A stretch of 64,000 nucleotides of DNA from Pseudomonas sp. TH15 (GTDB lineage: Bacteria > Pseudomonadota > Gammaproteobacteria > Pseudomonadales > Pseudomonadaceae). The stretch covers positions 402,001 through 466,000 of the forward strand of contig NZ_JAEKEL010000001.1 of NCBI RefSeq assembly GCF_016651105.1, given 5' to 3'. Of this stretch, positions 37,032 through 45,344 are shown in pieces. The notes beneath the pieces are model-generated. The model had not been told where the DNA came from and did not search any database. It saw only the letters and a list, made by a program, of their open reading frames with translations. How positions within the stretch are numbered: the first letter of the stretch is position 1; each line of letters opens with the position of its first letter. The position numbers were made by a program, and so were the translations under genes.

Positions 37032-38171
37032 TCACAAACTAATACGGTTCATGTAGTTGCTGAACGCCTGCAAGTAACGCGGGATCGGAATCAGGAAGGC
37101 GTCGTGGCCTTGCGGAGCGTCGATCTCGAGGTAGCAAACGTCTTTCTTGGCCGCCATCAGCGCGTCCACCAGTTCCCGCGAGCGGGCAGGGGAGAAGCGC
37201 CAGTCGGTGGTGAAGGACATCACGCAGAACTTGGCGGTGGCGCCGGCGAAGGTTTTCGCCAGGTCATCGTCGAAGTTCGCCGCCGGGTCGAAGTAGTCCA
37301 GCGCCTTGGTCATCAGCAGATAGGTGTTGGCGTCAAAGCGCCCGGAGAACTCTTCACCCTGATAACGCAGGTAGCTCTCGACCTGGAACTCGACGCTGTG
37401 GAAGTCGTAGTTGAGCTTTTCGCTCTTCAGGCCACGGCCGAATTTCTCGCCCATGGAATCGTCGGACAGGTAGGTGATGTGGCCGACCATCCGCGCCAGC
37501 ATCAAGCCGCGCTTGGGGATCACGCCCGCTTCCTGGAACGAACCGCCGTGGAACTCGGGGTCGGTCAGGATCGCCTGGCGCGCCACTTCGTTGAAGGCGA
37601 TGTTCTGTGCCGACAGCTTGGGCGCCGAGGCGATGGCCAGGCAATGCCGCACGCGGTCCGGGTAGGTGATGGTCCACTGCAAGGCCTGCATGCCGCCGAG
37701 GCTGCCGCCAATCACCGCCGCCCACTGGCTGATGCCGAGCAAGTCGGACAGGCGCACCTGACTGTGCACCCAGTCTTCCACGGTCAGTACCGGGAAATCG
37801 GCGCCGAACGGTTTACCGGTTTCCGGATTGATACTGCTCGGGCCGGTAGAACCGTTGCAGCCGCCGAGGTTGTTCAGGCTGACCACGAAGAACTTGCTGG
37901 TGTCGATCGGCTTGCCGGGGCCTATGCAGCTGTCCCACCAACCGGGTTTACGGTCGTCGGGGCTGTGGAAGCCGGCAGCGTGATGGTGACCGGACAAGGC
38001 GTGGCAGATCAGCACGGCGTTGCTCGCCGTGGCGTTCAGCGTGCCGTAGGTTTCATAGATCAGGTCATAAGCTGGGAGCGAACGGCCGCAGGCCAGGGCC
38101 AGGGGTTCACTGAAGTGCGCCACTTGCGGCGTCACCAGACCAACAGAATCGGCGGGAAAGGCAGTTGGCAT
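37032..38171 (-). CDS. metX: Homoserine O-acyltransferase (succinyl) MetX
   Basis: 379 aa alpha/beta hydrolase-fold enzyme that activates homoserine for methionine synthesis. The nucleophile is in [14 protein letters not shown], the acid in FTTDWRFSP and the histidine in [23 protein letters not shown] is the oxyanion region. The MetX family usually uses acetyl-CoA, but the Pseudomonas members paired with metW use succinyl-CoA as I recall, so the symbol metXS would apply. First gene of the metX-W-DUF4426-rdgB-hemW run. Confidence 0.95.
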   Translation of the reverse strand: MPTAFPADSVGLVTPQVAHFSEPLALACGRSLPAYDLIYETYGTLNATASNAVLICHALSGHHHAAGFHSPDDRKPGWWDSCIGPGKPIDTSKFFVVSLNNLGGCNGSTGPSSINPETGKPFGADFPVLTVEDWVHSQVRLSDLLGISQWAAVIGGSLGGMQALQWTITYPDRVRHCLAIASAPKLSAQNIAFNEVARQAILTDPEFHGGSFQEAGVIPKRGLMLARMVGHITYLSDDSMGEKFGRGLKSEKLNYDFHSVEFQVESYLRYQGEEFSGRFDANTYLLMTKALDYFDPAANFDDDLAKTFAGATAKFCVMSFTTDWRFSPARSRELVDALMAAKKDVCYLEIDAPQGHDAFLIPIPRYLQAFSNYMNRISL

Positions 38172-38270
38172 CGACCCTGCTCTCGTTGAAATGAGGCGTA
38201 AGTCTAAAGACCAGTGTGGCTAGCGGCAAGCAAAGGCCGGGCCTGATTTCATTCATTGAACGCGACCCCT

Positions 38271-38390
38271 GTGGCGAGGGGATTTATCCCCGTTGGGTGG
38301 CGAAGCCGCCCCCTGCGTTCTACCAGCAAAATCGGGTTGGCGGGTTTTACGACTGCTGCGCAGCCGAGCGGGGATAAATCCCCTCGCCAC
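38271..38390. repeat. REPIN of the GTGGCGAGGGGATTTATCCCC type
   Basis: Inverted arms GTGGCGAGGGGATTTATCCC and GGGATAAATCCCCTCGCCAC enclose about 76 bases with the AGCCGCC and GACTGCTGCGC inner parts. It is the same family as the unit core of the array at 43.8-44.9 kb and the element at 47.6 kb. Confidence 0.92.
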
Positions 38391-38408
38391 AAGTGCTGCA
38401 CTGCTCGA

Positions 38409-38699
38409 TCAGGGGCGCACCAGGTCCGGCAACTCCGGCAGCTTCTTCGGCGAACAAATCCGCACTCGTTTCTGCCGGTTCAACTCGCCGCTGAGCAAGC
38501 TCACCTGGCTCTTGGAAACCCCGAACGCCTTGGCCAAAAACGCCATCAAGTACGCATTGGCCTTGCCCTCAACGGGCGGCGCGGTCAGGCGGATCTTCAA
38601 TCTATCGCCGTGTAGCCCGCAGAAATCATCGCCGCGGGCCGCCGGTTGCAGGTGACACTCCAGAATCAGATCATCACCGTCCCAGCGAAAGTAGCTCAT
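38409..38699 (-). CDS. DUF167 (YggU) protein
   Basis: 96 aa, short alpha/beta domain of the YggU family: LILECHLQPAARGDDFCGLHGDRLKIRLTAPPVEGKANAYLMAFLAKAFGV includes the defining PPVEGKAN motif. Cytoplasmic, function unknown. Its ATG shares a base with the yggT stop, and the pair is followed through proC and yggS in the common proteobacterial order. Confidence 0.94.
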   Translation of the reverse strand: MSYFRWDGDDLILECHLQPAARGDDFCGLHGDRLKIRLTAPPVEGKANAYLMAFLAKAFGVSKSQVSLLSGELNRQKRVRICSPKKLPELPDLVRP

Positions 38700-39289
38700 C
38701 AGATCAGCCCGAGCAGGCCCTGCGGCATGAAGGCGAAGTAAGCCAGGCGCGGGATCACCCAGCTTTGCAGCAACTGGATCAGGATAAACGCGAAGATCGG
38801 CGAGATGTCGAGGCCGCCCAGGCTCGGAAGAATCCGGCGGAACGGCGCGAGTACCGGTTCAGTAATCTGAGCAACCAGTTCGGCGCCCGGATTGTGGCTA
38901 CCCGGTGCGACCCAAGACAGAATCACGCTGATGATCATCGCGTAGAACAGAATGTTCAAAAACAGCGCGAAGAGAGCGATCAGAGCCCAAGGGATCAAAA
39001 ACAGCCAGTCGACCTGGAAGCCCTTGAGCGTCAGGATGACCGCGATCAGCGCCATCTGAATGATCAGCGCCAATACCAGTGACGACATGTCCAGCCCGAA
39101 CATGCTCGGGATGACTCGGCGCAGAGGCTTGAGCAACGGTTGAGTGGCTTTGACGATGAACTGGCAGAGCGGGTTGTAGAAATTCGCCCGAACCAGTTGC
39201 AGGATAAAGCGCATCAGCACGATCAGCAGGTACAGGCTGCCCAGGGTTTTAATTACAAAAATGGCAGCGTCATTGAGTCCAAGCATCAT
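38699..39289 (-). CDS. YggT family membrane protein
   Basis: 196 aa with two YggT repeats, four to six membrane helices in all; each repeat has the pattern FIL.LVRANFYNPLCQFI or ILSWVAPGSHNPGAELVAQITEPVLAPFRRILP. Members sit next to proC and yggS and have been tied to osmotic shock and cell division in other phyla. Role here unknown. Confidence 0.93.
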   Translation of the reverse strand: MMLGLNDAAIFVIKTLGSLYLLIVLMRFILQLVRANFYNPLCQFIVKATQPLLKPLRRVIPSMFGLDMSSLVLALIIQMALIAVILTLKGFQVDWLFLIPWALIALFALFLNILFYAMIISVILSWVAPGSHNPGAELVAQITEPVLAPFRRILPSLGGLDISPIFAFILIQLLQSWVIPRLAYFAFMPQGLLGLI

Positions 39290-39310
39290 TGATTCCTTTG
39301 TAAGAGCTGA

Positions 39311-40129
39311 TTAGCGACCCAGTTGCTCGGCCATCTCGGCTGAGCGGTGGGCGGCGGCGCCGAGTGCTTTTTCGACCAGGGCTTCGAAGCCCCCGGCCTG
39401 GAACGACTTGATGGCCGCTTCCGTGGTGCCGGCCGGCGAAGTCACGCGGCGACGCAGTTCTGCTGCGTCCACGTCACTGGCGACCGCCATGTGGGCGGCG
39501 CCCAGTGCGGTTTGCAGGGTCAGTTGTGCGGCGATGTCTGCCGGCAGGCCGAGTTTCACGCCCGCGGCGGTCATCGCTTCGATCAACAGGAAGAAGTACG
39601 CAGGGCCCGAACCGGAAACAGCGGTCACCGCGTCCAGTTGCTGCTCTTCGTCCAGCCACAGCGCGATGCCGACGGCGGACAGCAGCTCTTGCGCCTGTTG
39701 GCGTTGTTCGGCGTTCACCTCGGCGGTGGCGTACAAACCGCTCACGCCCTGACGCAGCAGCGCCGGGGTGTTGGGCATGCAGCGCACGATCGGCTGGGCG
39801 CCGAGCCAGTTGGTCATGCTGGCACAGGTGATGCCGGCGGCGATGGACACCACCAGTTGATTCGGCTTGAGGCTTGGGCGAATCGCTCCGCAAACGGCTT
39901 TCATCGCCTGGGGTTTGACCGCCAGTACGACCACGTCGGCGTCTTGAATCGCGTCGGCGTTGTCGGCGAATACTTCGATGCCGTGTTCAGCGTTCACGCG
40001 AGCACGGGTTTCAGCGCCGGGATCGCTGGCGCGGATGTGGGCCGCGTCCAGACCCTTGGCGCGCAGGCCACCGATCAGGCTGGCGGCCATGTTGCCGGCA
40101 CCGATAAAGGCAATACGAGTCTTGCTCAT
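39311..40129 (-). CDS. proC: Pyrroline-5-carboxylate reductase
   Basis: 272 aa NAD(P)H enzyme for the last step of proline synthesis. It starts MSKTRIAFIGAGNMAASLIGGL with the dinucleotide fold, has VVLAVKPQAMK and the C-terminal motif SGSGPAYFFLLIEAMTAAGVKLGL that holds the substrate. AGGACC-type ribosome site upstream. Part of the yggS-proC-yggT-yggU run. Confidence 0.97.
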   Translation of the reverse strand: MSKTRIAFIGAGNMAASLIGGLRAKGLDAAHIRASDPGAETRARVNAEHGIEVFADNADAIQDADVVVLAVKPQAMKAVCGAIRPSLKPNQLVVSIAAGITCASMTNWLGAQPIVRCMPNTPALLRQGVSGLYATAEVNAEQRQQAQELLSAVGIALWLDEEQQLDAVTAVSGSGPAYFFLLIEAMTAAGVKLGLPADIAAQLTLQTALGAAHMAVASDVDAAELRRRVTSPAGTTEAAIKSFQAGGFEALVEKALGAAAHRSAEMAEQLGR

Positions 40130-40153
40130 GTCAGGTCCTTATCAAGAGAGAAG

Positions 40154-40849
40154 TCAGCCATTGTTCGGTTGACTGTAATCACGGGCGCCAAACAGGGCCG
40201 TACCGATGCGGACCCAAGTGGCGCCTTGGGCGATGGCTGACTCAAGGTCGTGGCTCATGCCCATGGAAAGTGTGTCGAGCGGCAGATTGAGGCTGGCTTG
40301 CAGGCTTTGCACGGCAGCAAAAGCGGCGTCCTGGGCGGCGCGATCTTCAGTCGGCTCAGGGATCGCCATCAACCCGCGTAGCTTAAGGCGCGGCAAGGCG
40401 CTGATGGCATTGGCCAGGGCCGGCAGGTCGGCCGGGGTGCAGCCGGACTTGCTGTCTTCACCGCTGACGTTGACCTGGATGCAGATGTTCAGCGGGGGCA
40501 GATCGGCAGGACGTTGTTCGGACAGGCGTTGTGCGATTTTCAAACGATCCACGGAATGCACCCAAGCGAAGTGCTCGGCGATAGCGCGAGTCTTGTTCGA
40601 TTGAATGGGGCCGATGAAGTGCCAGATCAAGGGCAGGTCGGCCAATTCGAGCTGTTTGCCGAGGGCTTCCTGCAGATAGTTCTCGCCAAAGTCGCGGATC
40701 CCGGCGGCGTGGGCTTCACGCAGGGCCTCGGCAGGCTTGGTCTTGCTCACGGCCAGTAGCTGGACGCTGTGCTCGTCGCGCTGGGCGGCGAGTGTTGCTG
40801 CGTGTATGCGCGAACTAACCTGGAGAATGTTGTCTGCTATCGTGGACAT
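40154..40849 (-). CDS. PLP homeostasis protein (YggS/PLPBP)
   Basis: 231 aa single-domain PLP barrel like the N-terminal half of alanine racemase, without catalytic activity. The cofactor lysine is in LLAVSKTKPAEALREA; FGENYLQEALGK, WHFIGPIQSNKTR and SMGMSHDLESAIAQGATWVRIGTALFG are family blocks. It buffers PLP and affects amino acid pools. It is divergent from pilT with about 56 bases between starts. Confidence 0.96.
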   Translation of the reverse strand: MSTIADNILQVSSRIHAATLAAQRDEHSVQLLAVSKTKPAEALREAHAAGIRDFGENYLQEALGKQLELADLPLIWHFIGPIQSNKTRAIAEHFAWVHSVDRLKIAQRLSEQRPADLPPLNICIQVNVSGEDSKSGCTPADLPALANAISALPRLKLRGLMAIPEPTEDRAAQDAAFAAVQSLQASLNLPLDTLSMGMSHDLESAIAQGATWVRIGTALFGARDYSQPNNG

Positions 40850-40905
40850 CAAGAGGCGCCGCTGGTCTGAAGGTTCGCGGCATTCTACTGGAATTGAGGA
40901 GCGCT

Positions 40906-41940
40906 ATGGATATCACTGAGCTGCTGGCATTCAGCGCGAAACAGGGCGCGTCCGACTTGCACCTGTCTGCCGGCCTGCCACCGATGATTCGCGTCGACGG
41001 CGACGTGCGGCGCATCAACCTGCCGGCCCTGGACCACAAACAGGTGCACGAGCTGATCTACGACATCATGAACGACACCCAGCGGGTGGACTTCGAGAAG
41101 CACCTGGAAACCGACTTCTCCTTTGAAGTGCCAGGCGTGGCGCGCTTTCGAGTTAACGCGTTCAACCAGAACCGCGGCGCCGGTGCGGTGTTCCGGACCA
41201 TCCCGTCCAAGGTCCTGAGCATGGATGACCTTGGCATGGGAGATGTGTTTCGCAAGATTACCGAAGCGCCCCGTGGCCTGGTGCTGGTGACCGGCCCGAC
41301 CGGTTCCGGCAAGTCCACCACCCTGGCGGCGATGATTGATTACCTGAACAACCATCGCCATCACCACATACTCACCATCGAAGACCCGATCGAGTTCGTC
41401 CATGAATCGCGCAAATGCCTGATCAACCAGCGCGAAGTCCACCGCGATACCCGAAGCTTCGCCACCGCACTGCGCTCGGCCCTGCGCGAAGACCCGGATG
41501 TGATTCTGGTCGGGGAGATGCGCGATCTGGAGACTATTCGCCTGGCCCTAACCGCGGCCGAGACCGGTCACCTGGTGTTTGGCACGCTGCACACCACGTC
41601 GGCGGCGAAAACCATCGACCGGGTGGTTGACGTGTTTCCGGGGGACGAGAAGTCGATGGTGCGCTCGATGTTGTCCGAGTCATTGCTGGCGGTGGTGTCC
41701 CAGACACTGGTCAAGAAGATCGGCGGCGGGCGGATCGCGGCACACGAGATCATGCTCGGCACGTCGGCGATCCGTAACCTGATCCGCGAGGACAAGGTGG
41801 CGCAGATGTACTCGTCGATTCAGACCGGGGGCAACCTGGGGATGCAGACGCTGGATATGTGCCTGAAGGAGTTGGTGACCAAGGGCTTGATCAGCCGCGA
41901 GCATGCGCGGGAGAAGGCGCGGTCGCCGGATAACTTTTGA
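40906..41940 (+). CDS. pilT: Type IV pilus retraction ATPase PilT
   Basis: 344 aa hexameric ATPase that pulls in type IV pili. It begins MDITELLAFSAKQGASDLHLSAGLPP and has Walker A GPTGSGKSTTL, the Asp box DPIEFVH, Walker B LREDPDVILVGEMRD, the His box GHLVFGTLHTTSA and the C-terminal AIRNLIREDK helix specific to PilT. A GAGGAG site fixes the start at 40906. No other pilus gene is close, as is normal for pilT beside yggS. Confidence 0.97.
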   Translation: MDITELLAFSAKQGASDLHLSAGLPPMIRVDGDVRRINLPALDHKQVHELIYDIMNDTQRVDFEKHLETDFSFEVPGVARFRVNAFNQNRGAGAVFRTIPSKVLSMDDLGMGDVFRKITEAPRGLVLVTGPTGSGKSTTLAAMIDYLNNHRHHHILTIEDPIEFVHESRKCLINQREVHRDTRSFATALRSALREDPDVILVGEMRDLETIRLALTAAETGHLVFGTLHTTSAAKTIDRVVDVFPGDEKSMVRSMLSESLLAVVSQTLVKKIGGGRIAAHEIMLGTSAIRNLIREDKVAQMYSSIQTGGNLGMQTLDMCLKELVTKGLISREHAREKARSPDNF

Positions 41941-41950
41941 TCGGTCTTAA

Positions 41951-41973
41951 TGAGCCTTCCTAGTGGAGGCTCA
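41951..41973 (+). terminator. Hairpin after pilT
   Basis: TGAGCCTTCC and GGAGGCTCA pair with one bulged base around TAGT, ten bases after the stop codon. Only a weak T-rich tail follows. Confidence 0.5.
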
Positions 41974-42072
41974 ATCTCTCGTTAACACTTTCCTGACCAA
42001 ACAGCTGCGGCATTCGCTGACAAATCTCCTTACAATCCCCTACTTTGTTAGCTGCCTAAGCAAGGATTCTGC

Positions 42073-42960
42073 ATGCAAGCTGCCAACCCGCGTCGCGGGT
42101 ACATCCTGGGCCTGAGTGCCTACATCATCTGGGGACTTTTCCCGATCTACTTCAAAGCCATCGCCTCGGTGCCGGCTGTAGAAATCATCATCCACCGCGT
42201 GCTCTGGTCCGCGCTATTCGGCGCCCTGCTGCTGATGGTCTGGAAACATCCGGGCTGGTGGCGCGAGTTGCGCGACAACCCGAAACGGCTGGCAATCCTG
42301 GCCCTGAGCGGCACGCTGATCGCGGCCAACTGGCTGACTTATGTGTGGTCGGTGAACAACGGACGAATGCTCGAAGCCAGCCTCGGTTACTACATCAACC
42401 CGCTGGTGAACGTGTTGCTGGGGATGCTGATCCTCGGTGAACGACTGCGGCGCATGCAGTGGCTGGCGGTGGGTCTGGCGGCGGTTGGCGTGGCGCAACA
42501 GGTGTGGCAGGTCGGCAGTCTGCCGTGGGTTTCGCTGGTGCTGGCGCTGACCTTCGGTTTCTACGGGCTGATCCGCAAGCAAGCGCCGGTCAAGGCGTTG
42601 CCGGGTCTGGTAGTGGAAACCTGGATGCTGGTGCCGATTGCCACGGCCTGGTTGCTGTTCAACCCGACAGCGGGCAGCGCACAGGCCGAGTTCTGGACCA
42701 CGTCCGCAGCCTGGTGGCTGGTGGCGGCCGGCCCCGTGACGCTGGTGCCGCTGGTGTGTTTCAACGCCGCCGCGCGGCATTTGCCCTACACCACGCTGGG
42801 ATTTCTCCAATACCTGGCGCCGACGCTGGTGCTGCTGCAAGCCGTTCTGCTGTTTGGTGAACACCTGTCGTCCAGCACTCTGGTGGCGTTCATCTTTATC
42901 TGGGCTGGCCTGGCGATTTACAGCGTCGATGCGGTGATCAGTATGCGTCGCCGTCGCTGA
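42073..42960 (+). CDS. rarD: RarD-type EamA transporter
   Basis: 295 aa inner-membrane protein with about ten helices in two EamA repeats. It begins with GYILGLSAYIIWGLFPIYFK, has HRVLWSALFGALLL and WAVNNGRMLEASLGYYINPLVNVLLG-like blocks diagnostic of RarD, first linked to chloramphenicol sensitivity; the substrate is unknown. Monocistronic by position. Confidence 0.93.
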   Translation: MQAANPRRGYILGLSAYIIWGLFPIYFKAIASVPAVEIIIHRVLWSALFGALLLMVWKHPGWWRELRDNPKRLAILALSGTLIAANWLTYVWSVNNGRMLEASLGYYINPLVNVLLGMLILGERLRRMQWLAVGLAAVGVAQQVWQVGSLPWVSLVLALTFGFYGLIRKQAPVKALPGLVVETWMLVPIATAWLLFNPTAGSAQAEFWTTSAAWWLVAAGPVTLVPLVCFNAAARHLPYTTLGFLQYLAPTLVLLQAVLLFGEHLSSSTLVAFIFIWAGLAIYSVDAVISMRRRR

Positions 42961-42982
42961 TCAAAAAACGCACAAACCTCTA

Positions 42983-43005
42983 CAGGCCACGTCTTTCGTG
43001 GCCTG
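42983..43005. terminator. Hairpin after rarD
   Basis: CAGGCCACG and CGTGGCCTG form a perfect nine-base stem with a TCTTT loop, 22 bases after the rarD stop. No T-run follows on the plus strand; on the minus strand a T-run appears only 20 bases later. Confidence 0.5.
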
Positions 43006-43023
43006 CATCAATCCTTCCAAAGG

Positions 43024-43032
43024 TTATCCACA
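43024..43032 (+). promoter_or_regulatory. Perfect DnaA box
   Basis: TTATCCACA, within the 13-base sequence AGGTTATCCACAG that is repeated exactly 112 bases further on. Confidence 0.5.
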
Positions 43033-43098
43033 GCGTGATCCCCGCCGTTTGTGCGCAACTTGTTGAAACTGCTGGTTTTTTGATCAGAACCTGAAGAA

Positions 43099-43123
43099 CC
43101 CCGGCCGGCTTGGCCTGGCGGGG
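43099..43123 (-). terminator. Probable terminator of the GcvR-like gene
   Basis: On the minus strand CCCCG...CGGGG with an inner GGC/GCC pairing forms a bulged GC-rich hairpin, followed by TTCTTC. It lies about 70 bases after the stop codon. Confidence 0.45.
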
Positions 43124-43135
43124 TATCTCTACAGG

Positions 43136-43144
43136 TTATCCACA
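43136..43144 (+). promoter_or_regulatory. Perfect DnaA box
   Basis: Second TTATCCACA in the same intergenic region and the same orientation as the first, again inside AGGTTATCCACAG. Confidence 0.5.
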
Positions 43145-43190
43145 GGCAGGTGCACGTTAAACTTGGATAACACTGTCAGGGACCGCTGGG

Positions 43191-43709
43191 TCAGGGATCA
43201 CTGCGCAGGACCAATTCAACCATCAAGTCATCGGCCAGGGTTTCCAGCCGTGATTGCAGCACGTCCAGGGACAACGTCAGCGGCACCGCGAGAATCGCTT
43301 CGGCATGGAACAGCGGTTCGCTGCTCATCGGCGCCGGGCGTACTTCAGTGACCAAGCGTTCCAGGTTCACGCCCTGCTCGCTCAGTAAACGAGTGATGTC
43401 GCGCACGATCCCCGGCCGGTCGTTGCCCACCAGCTCCATGGCAATCGGCTTCCAGGTGCAAGATTGCTCGATGCCACTTTCAGCGATCAGCACCCGAATG
43501 CCATGAGCGGACAACGCCTGTAGGGCATCAACCAATTCGTCGTAGGCTTCGGCCGGCACACCCACCCGAAGAATCCCGGCGAACTGTCCGGCCATGCGCG
43601 ACATGCGGCTTTCCAGCCAGTTGCCGCCATGCTCGGCGATGCATTGGGCAATGCGCTCGACCTGCCCTGCCTTGTCCGGCGCGAATACGGTGAGTACGAG
43701 GTGGTCCAT
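43191..43709 (-). CDS. GcvR-like protein with two ACT domains
   Basis: 172 aa made of two ACT domains: MDHLVLTVFAPDKAGQVERIAQCIAEHGGNW and, from about residue 90, IAMELVGNDRPGIVRDITRLLSEQGVNLERL. ACT domains bind amino acids; the layout equals that of the glycine cleavage repressor partner GcvR of enterobacteria. No DNA-binding domain is present, so any effect on genes would go through another protein. No glycine cleavage gene is near. Name is by architecture. Confidence 0.82.
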   Translation of the reverse strand: MDHLVLTVFAPDKAGQVERIAQCIAEHGGNWLESRMSRMAGQFAGILRVGVPAEAYDELVDALQALSAHGIRVLIAESGIEQSCTWKPIAMELVGNDRPGIVRDITRLLSEQGVNLERLVTEVRPAPMSSEPLFHAEAILAVPLTLSLDVLQSRLETLADDLMVELVLRSDP

Positions 43710-43778
43710 GGCGCAGCCCTCTTTTTGTTATAGAAAGAGAAGTATAGGCAAGCACCGAAATTCAGCCGCTATCGCCAA

Positions 43779-44957
43779 GTGAACACCTACCCGTGAATGT
43801 GATTTGGGAAGAACCTGTGGTGAGGGGATTTATCCCCGTCCGGCTGCGGCAGCAGTCGTCAATCCTGCCAGTTCGGTTTACCTGCCAGAACGCAGGGGGC
43901 GGCTTCGCCACCCAACGGGGATAAATCCCCTCGCCACAATTAACCTCACCACAAGGCCCTCTGTGACAGATGCCATAGCAGCCAAAATCCATGGCGCCGC
44001 CCTCTTGTCATGACTTTTGTGGTGAACACCCACCTGTGAATGTGATTTGGGAAGAACCTGTGGCGAGGGGATTTATCCCCGTTCGGCTGCGGCAGCAGTC
44101 GTCAATCCTGCCAATTTGGTTTACCTGCCAGAACGCAGGGGGCGGCTTCGCCACCCAACGGGGATAAATCCCCTCGCCACAATTAATCTCACCACGAGGC
44201 ACTCTGTGACAGATGCCATAGCAGCCAAGATCCATGGCGGCGACCTCTCGTCATGACTTTTGTGGTGAACACCCACCTGTGAGTGTGATTTGGGAAGAAC
44301 CTGTGGTGAGGGGATTTATCCCCGTCCGGCTGCGGCAGCAGTCGTCAATCCTGCCAATTTGGTTTACCTGCCAGAATGCCGGGGGCGGCTTCGCCACCCA
44401 ACGGGGATAAATCCCCTCGCCACAATTAATCTCACCACGAGGCCCTTCGTGACAGCTGCCATAGCAGCCAAAATCCATGGCGCCGCCCTCTTGTCATGAC
44501 TTTTGTGGTGAACACCCACCTGTGAGTGTGATTTGGGAAAACCTGTGGTGAGGGGATTTATCCCCGTTCGGCTGCGGCAGCAGTCGTAATTCTGCCAATT
44601 TGGTTTACCTGCCAGAACGCCGGGGGCGGCTTCGCCACCCAACGGGGATAAATCCCCTCGCCACAATTAACCCCACCACGAGGCCCTTCGTGACAGCTGT
44701 CATAGCAGCCAAAATCCATGGCGCCGTCCTCTTGTCATGACTTTTGTTGTGAACACCGACCTGTGAATGTGATTTGGGAAAACCTGTGGTGAGGGGATTT
44801 ATCCCCGTCCGGCTGCGGCAGCAGTCGTAAATCCTGCCAATTTGGTTTACCTGCCAGAACGCCGGGGGCGGCTTCGCCACCCAACGGGGATAAATCCCCT
44901 CGCCACAATAATCTCGCCACGAGGCACTTCGTGGCAGAAGTCATAGGCCATAGCAGC
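43779..44957. repeat. Tandem array of five 243-bp units, each with a REPIN
   Basis: Units begin at about 43779, 44022, 44265, 44508 and 44749 (periods 243, 243, 243, 241). Each opens GTGAACACC, has a REPIN with arms GAGGGGATTTATCCCCG and CGGGGATAAATCCCCTC, then an 80-base tail with CCACGAGGC..., CATAGCAGCCAAA and GTCATGAC. The last unit loses its tail after CAGCCAAA. Units are about 93-97 percent alike by eye; 4 and 5 share a one-base deletion (GGGAAAACC) and a shorter CAGTCGTAA segment. Short open frames of 69-76 residues recur on both strands but are by-products of the repeat. The array fills most of the 1.6-kb gap between the GcvR-like gene and glcB. Confidence 0.95.
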
Positions 44958-45086
44958 CAAATAGTATTTATGTGTACAAGTTTTTATATTTAACTGGAAC
45001 AATCCAATAGTTTTTTGAGAACATCCCGTTCCCCGACATGACCGCAATGCGTCATGGGGTCGCAGAACGACGTAATTAGTCTAATT

Positions 45087-45114
45087 TTCACAAGCGCAAT
45101 TCATCATGTAGTAT
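45087..45114 (+). promoter_or_regulatory. Candidate glcB promoter with overlapping inverted repeat
   Basis: TTCACA and TAGTAT stand 16 bases apart. ATGTAGT (45106-45112) and ACTACAT (45127-45133) are inverse and overlap the -10, as an operator might. The leader to glcB would be about 215 bases. The rest of the stretch from 44958 to 45336 is AT-rich at first and shows no gene I can support. Confidence 0.4.
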
Positions 45115-45266
45115 GCCGCAGCGCACACTACATAACGTTGGATCGATGTCTGCCACCGGCACACTCGCAACCCTGAAAGCCCCGTCAGCAAGGCCTCCAA
45201 GCCGTTGATTGGACCGAACCCAGCCGCCCGCAAGGGCATGTACTGGCGGACGGGTTTGTGGTTTAA

Positions 45267-45344
45267 ATGGCCAGAGGCTTCATTGTCAAAATTGAAGAGC
45301 TGAAAAGCGAAATAGCTGAGCAGAGTGAGGCAAGCAATGACTGA
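45267..45344 (+). other. Possible 25-codon leader ORF overlapping the glcB start
   Basis: An ATG-initiated frame ([19 protein letters not shown]...) runs into the glcB start and stops eight bases inside it, in another frame. No good ribosome site precedes it. It could couple translation or be chance. Confidence 0.25.

Noticed and set aside
38172..38270. SAM riboswitch before metX
   Set aside because: The 100-base leader has no recognisable SAM aptamer helices or conserved core, and no terminator precedes the gene.
43779..44957. Possible CRISPR array
   Set aside because: Repeat units are 243 bp and the parts between the palindromes are themselves repeated, so there are no unique spacers; no cas genes are present.
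43762..45047. Repeated 69-100 residue frames on both strands in the tandem array (with CGEGIYPR)
   Set aside because: They are translations of the REPIN sequence itself, appear on both strands, shift with indels and lack ribosome sites.
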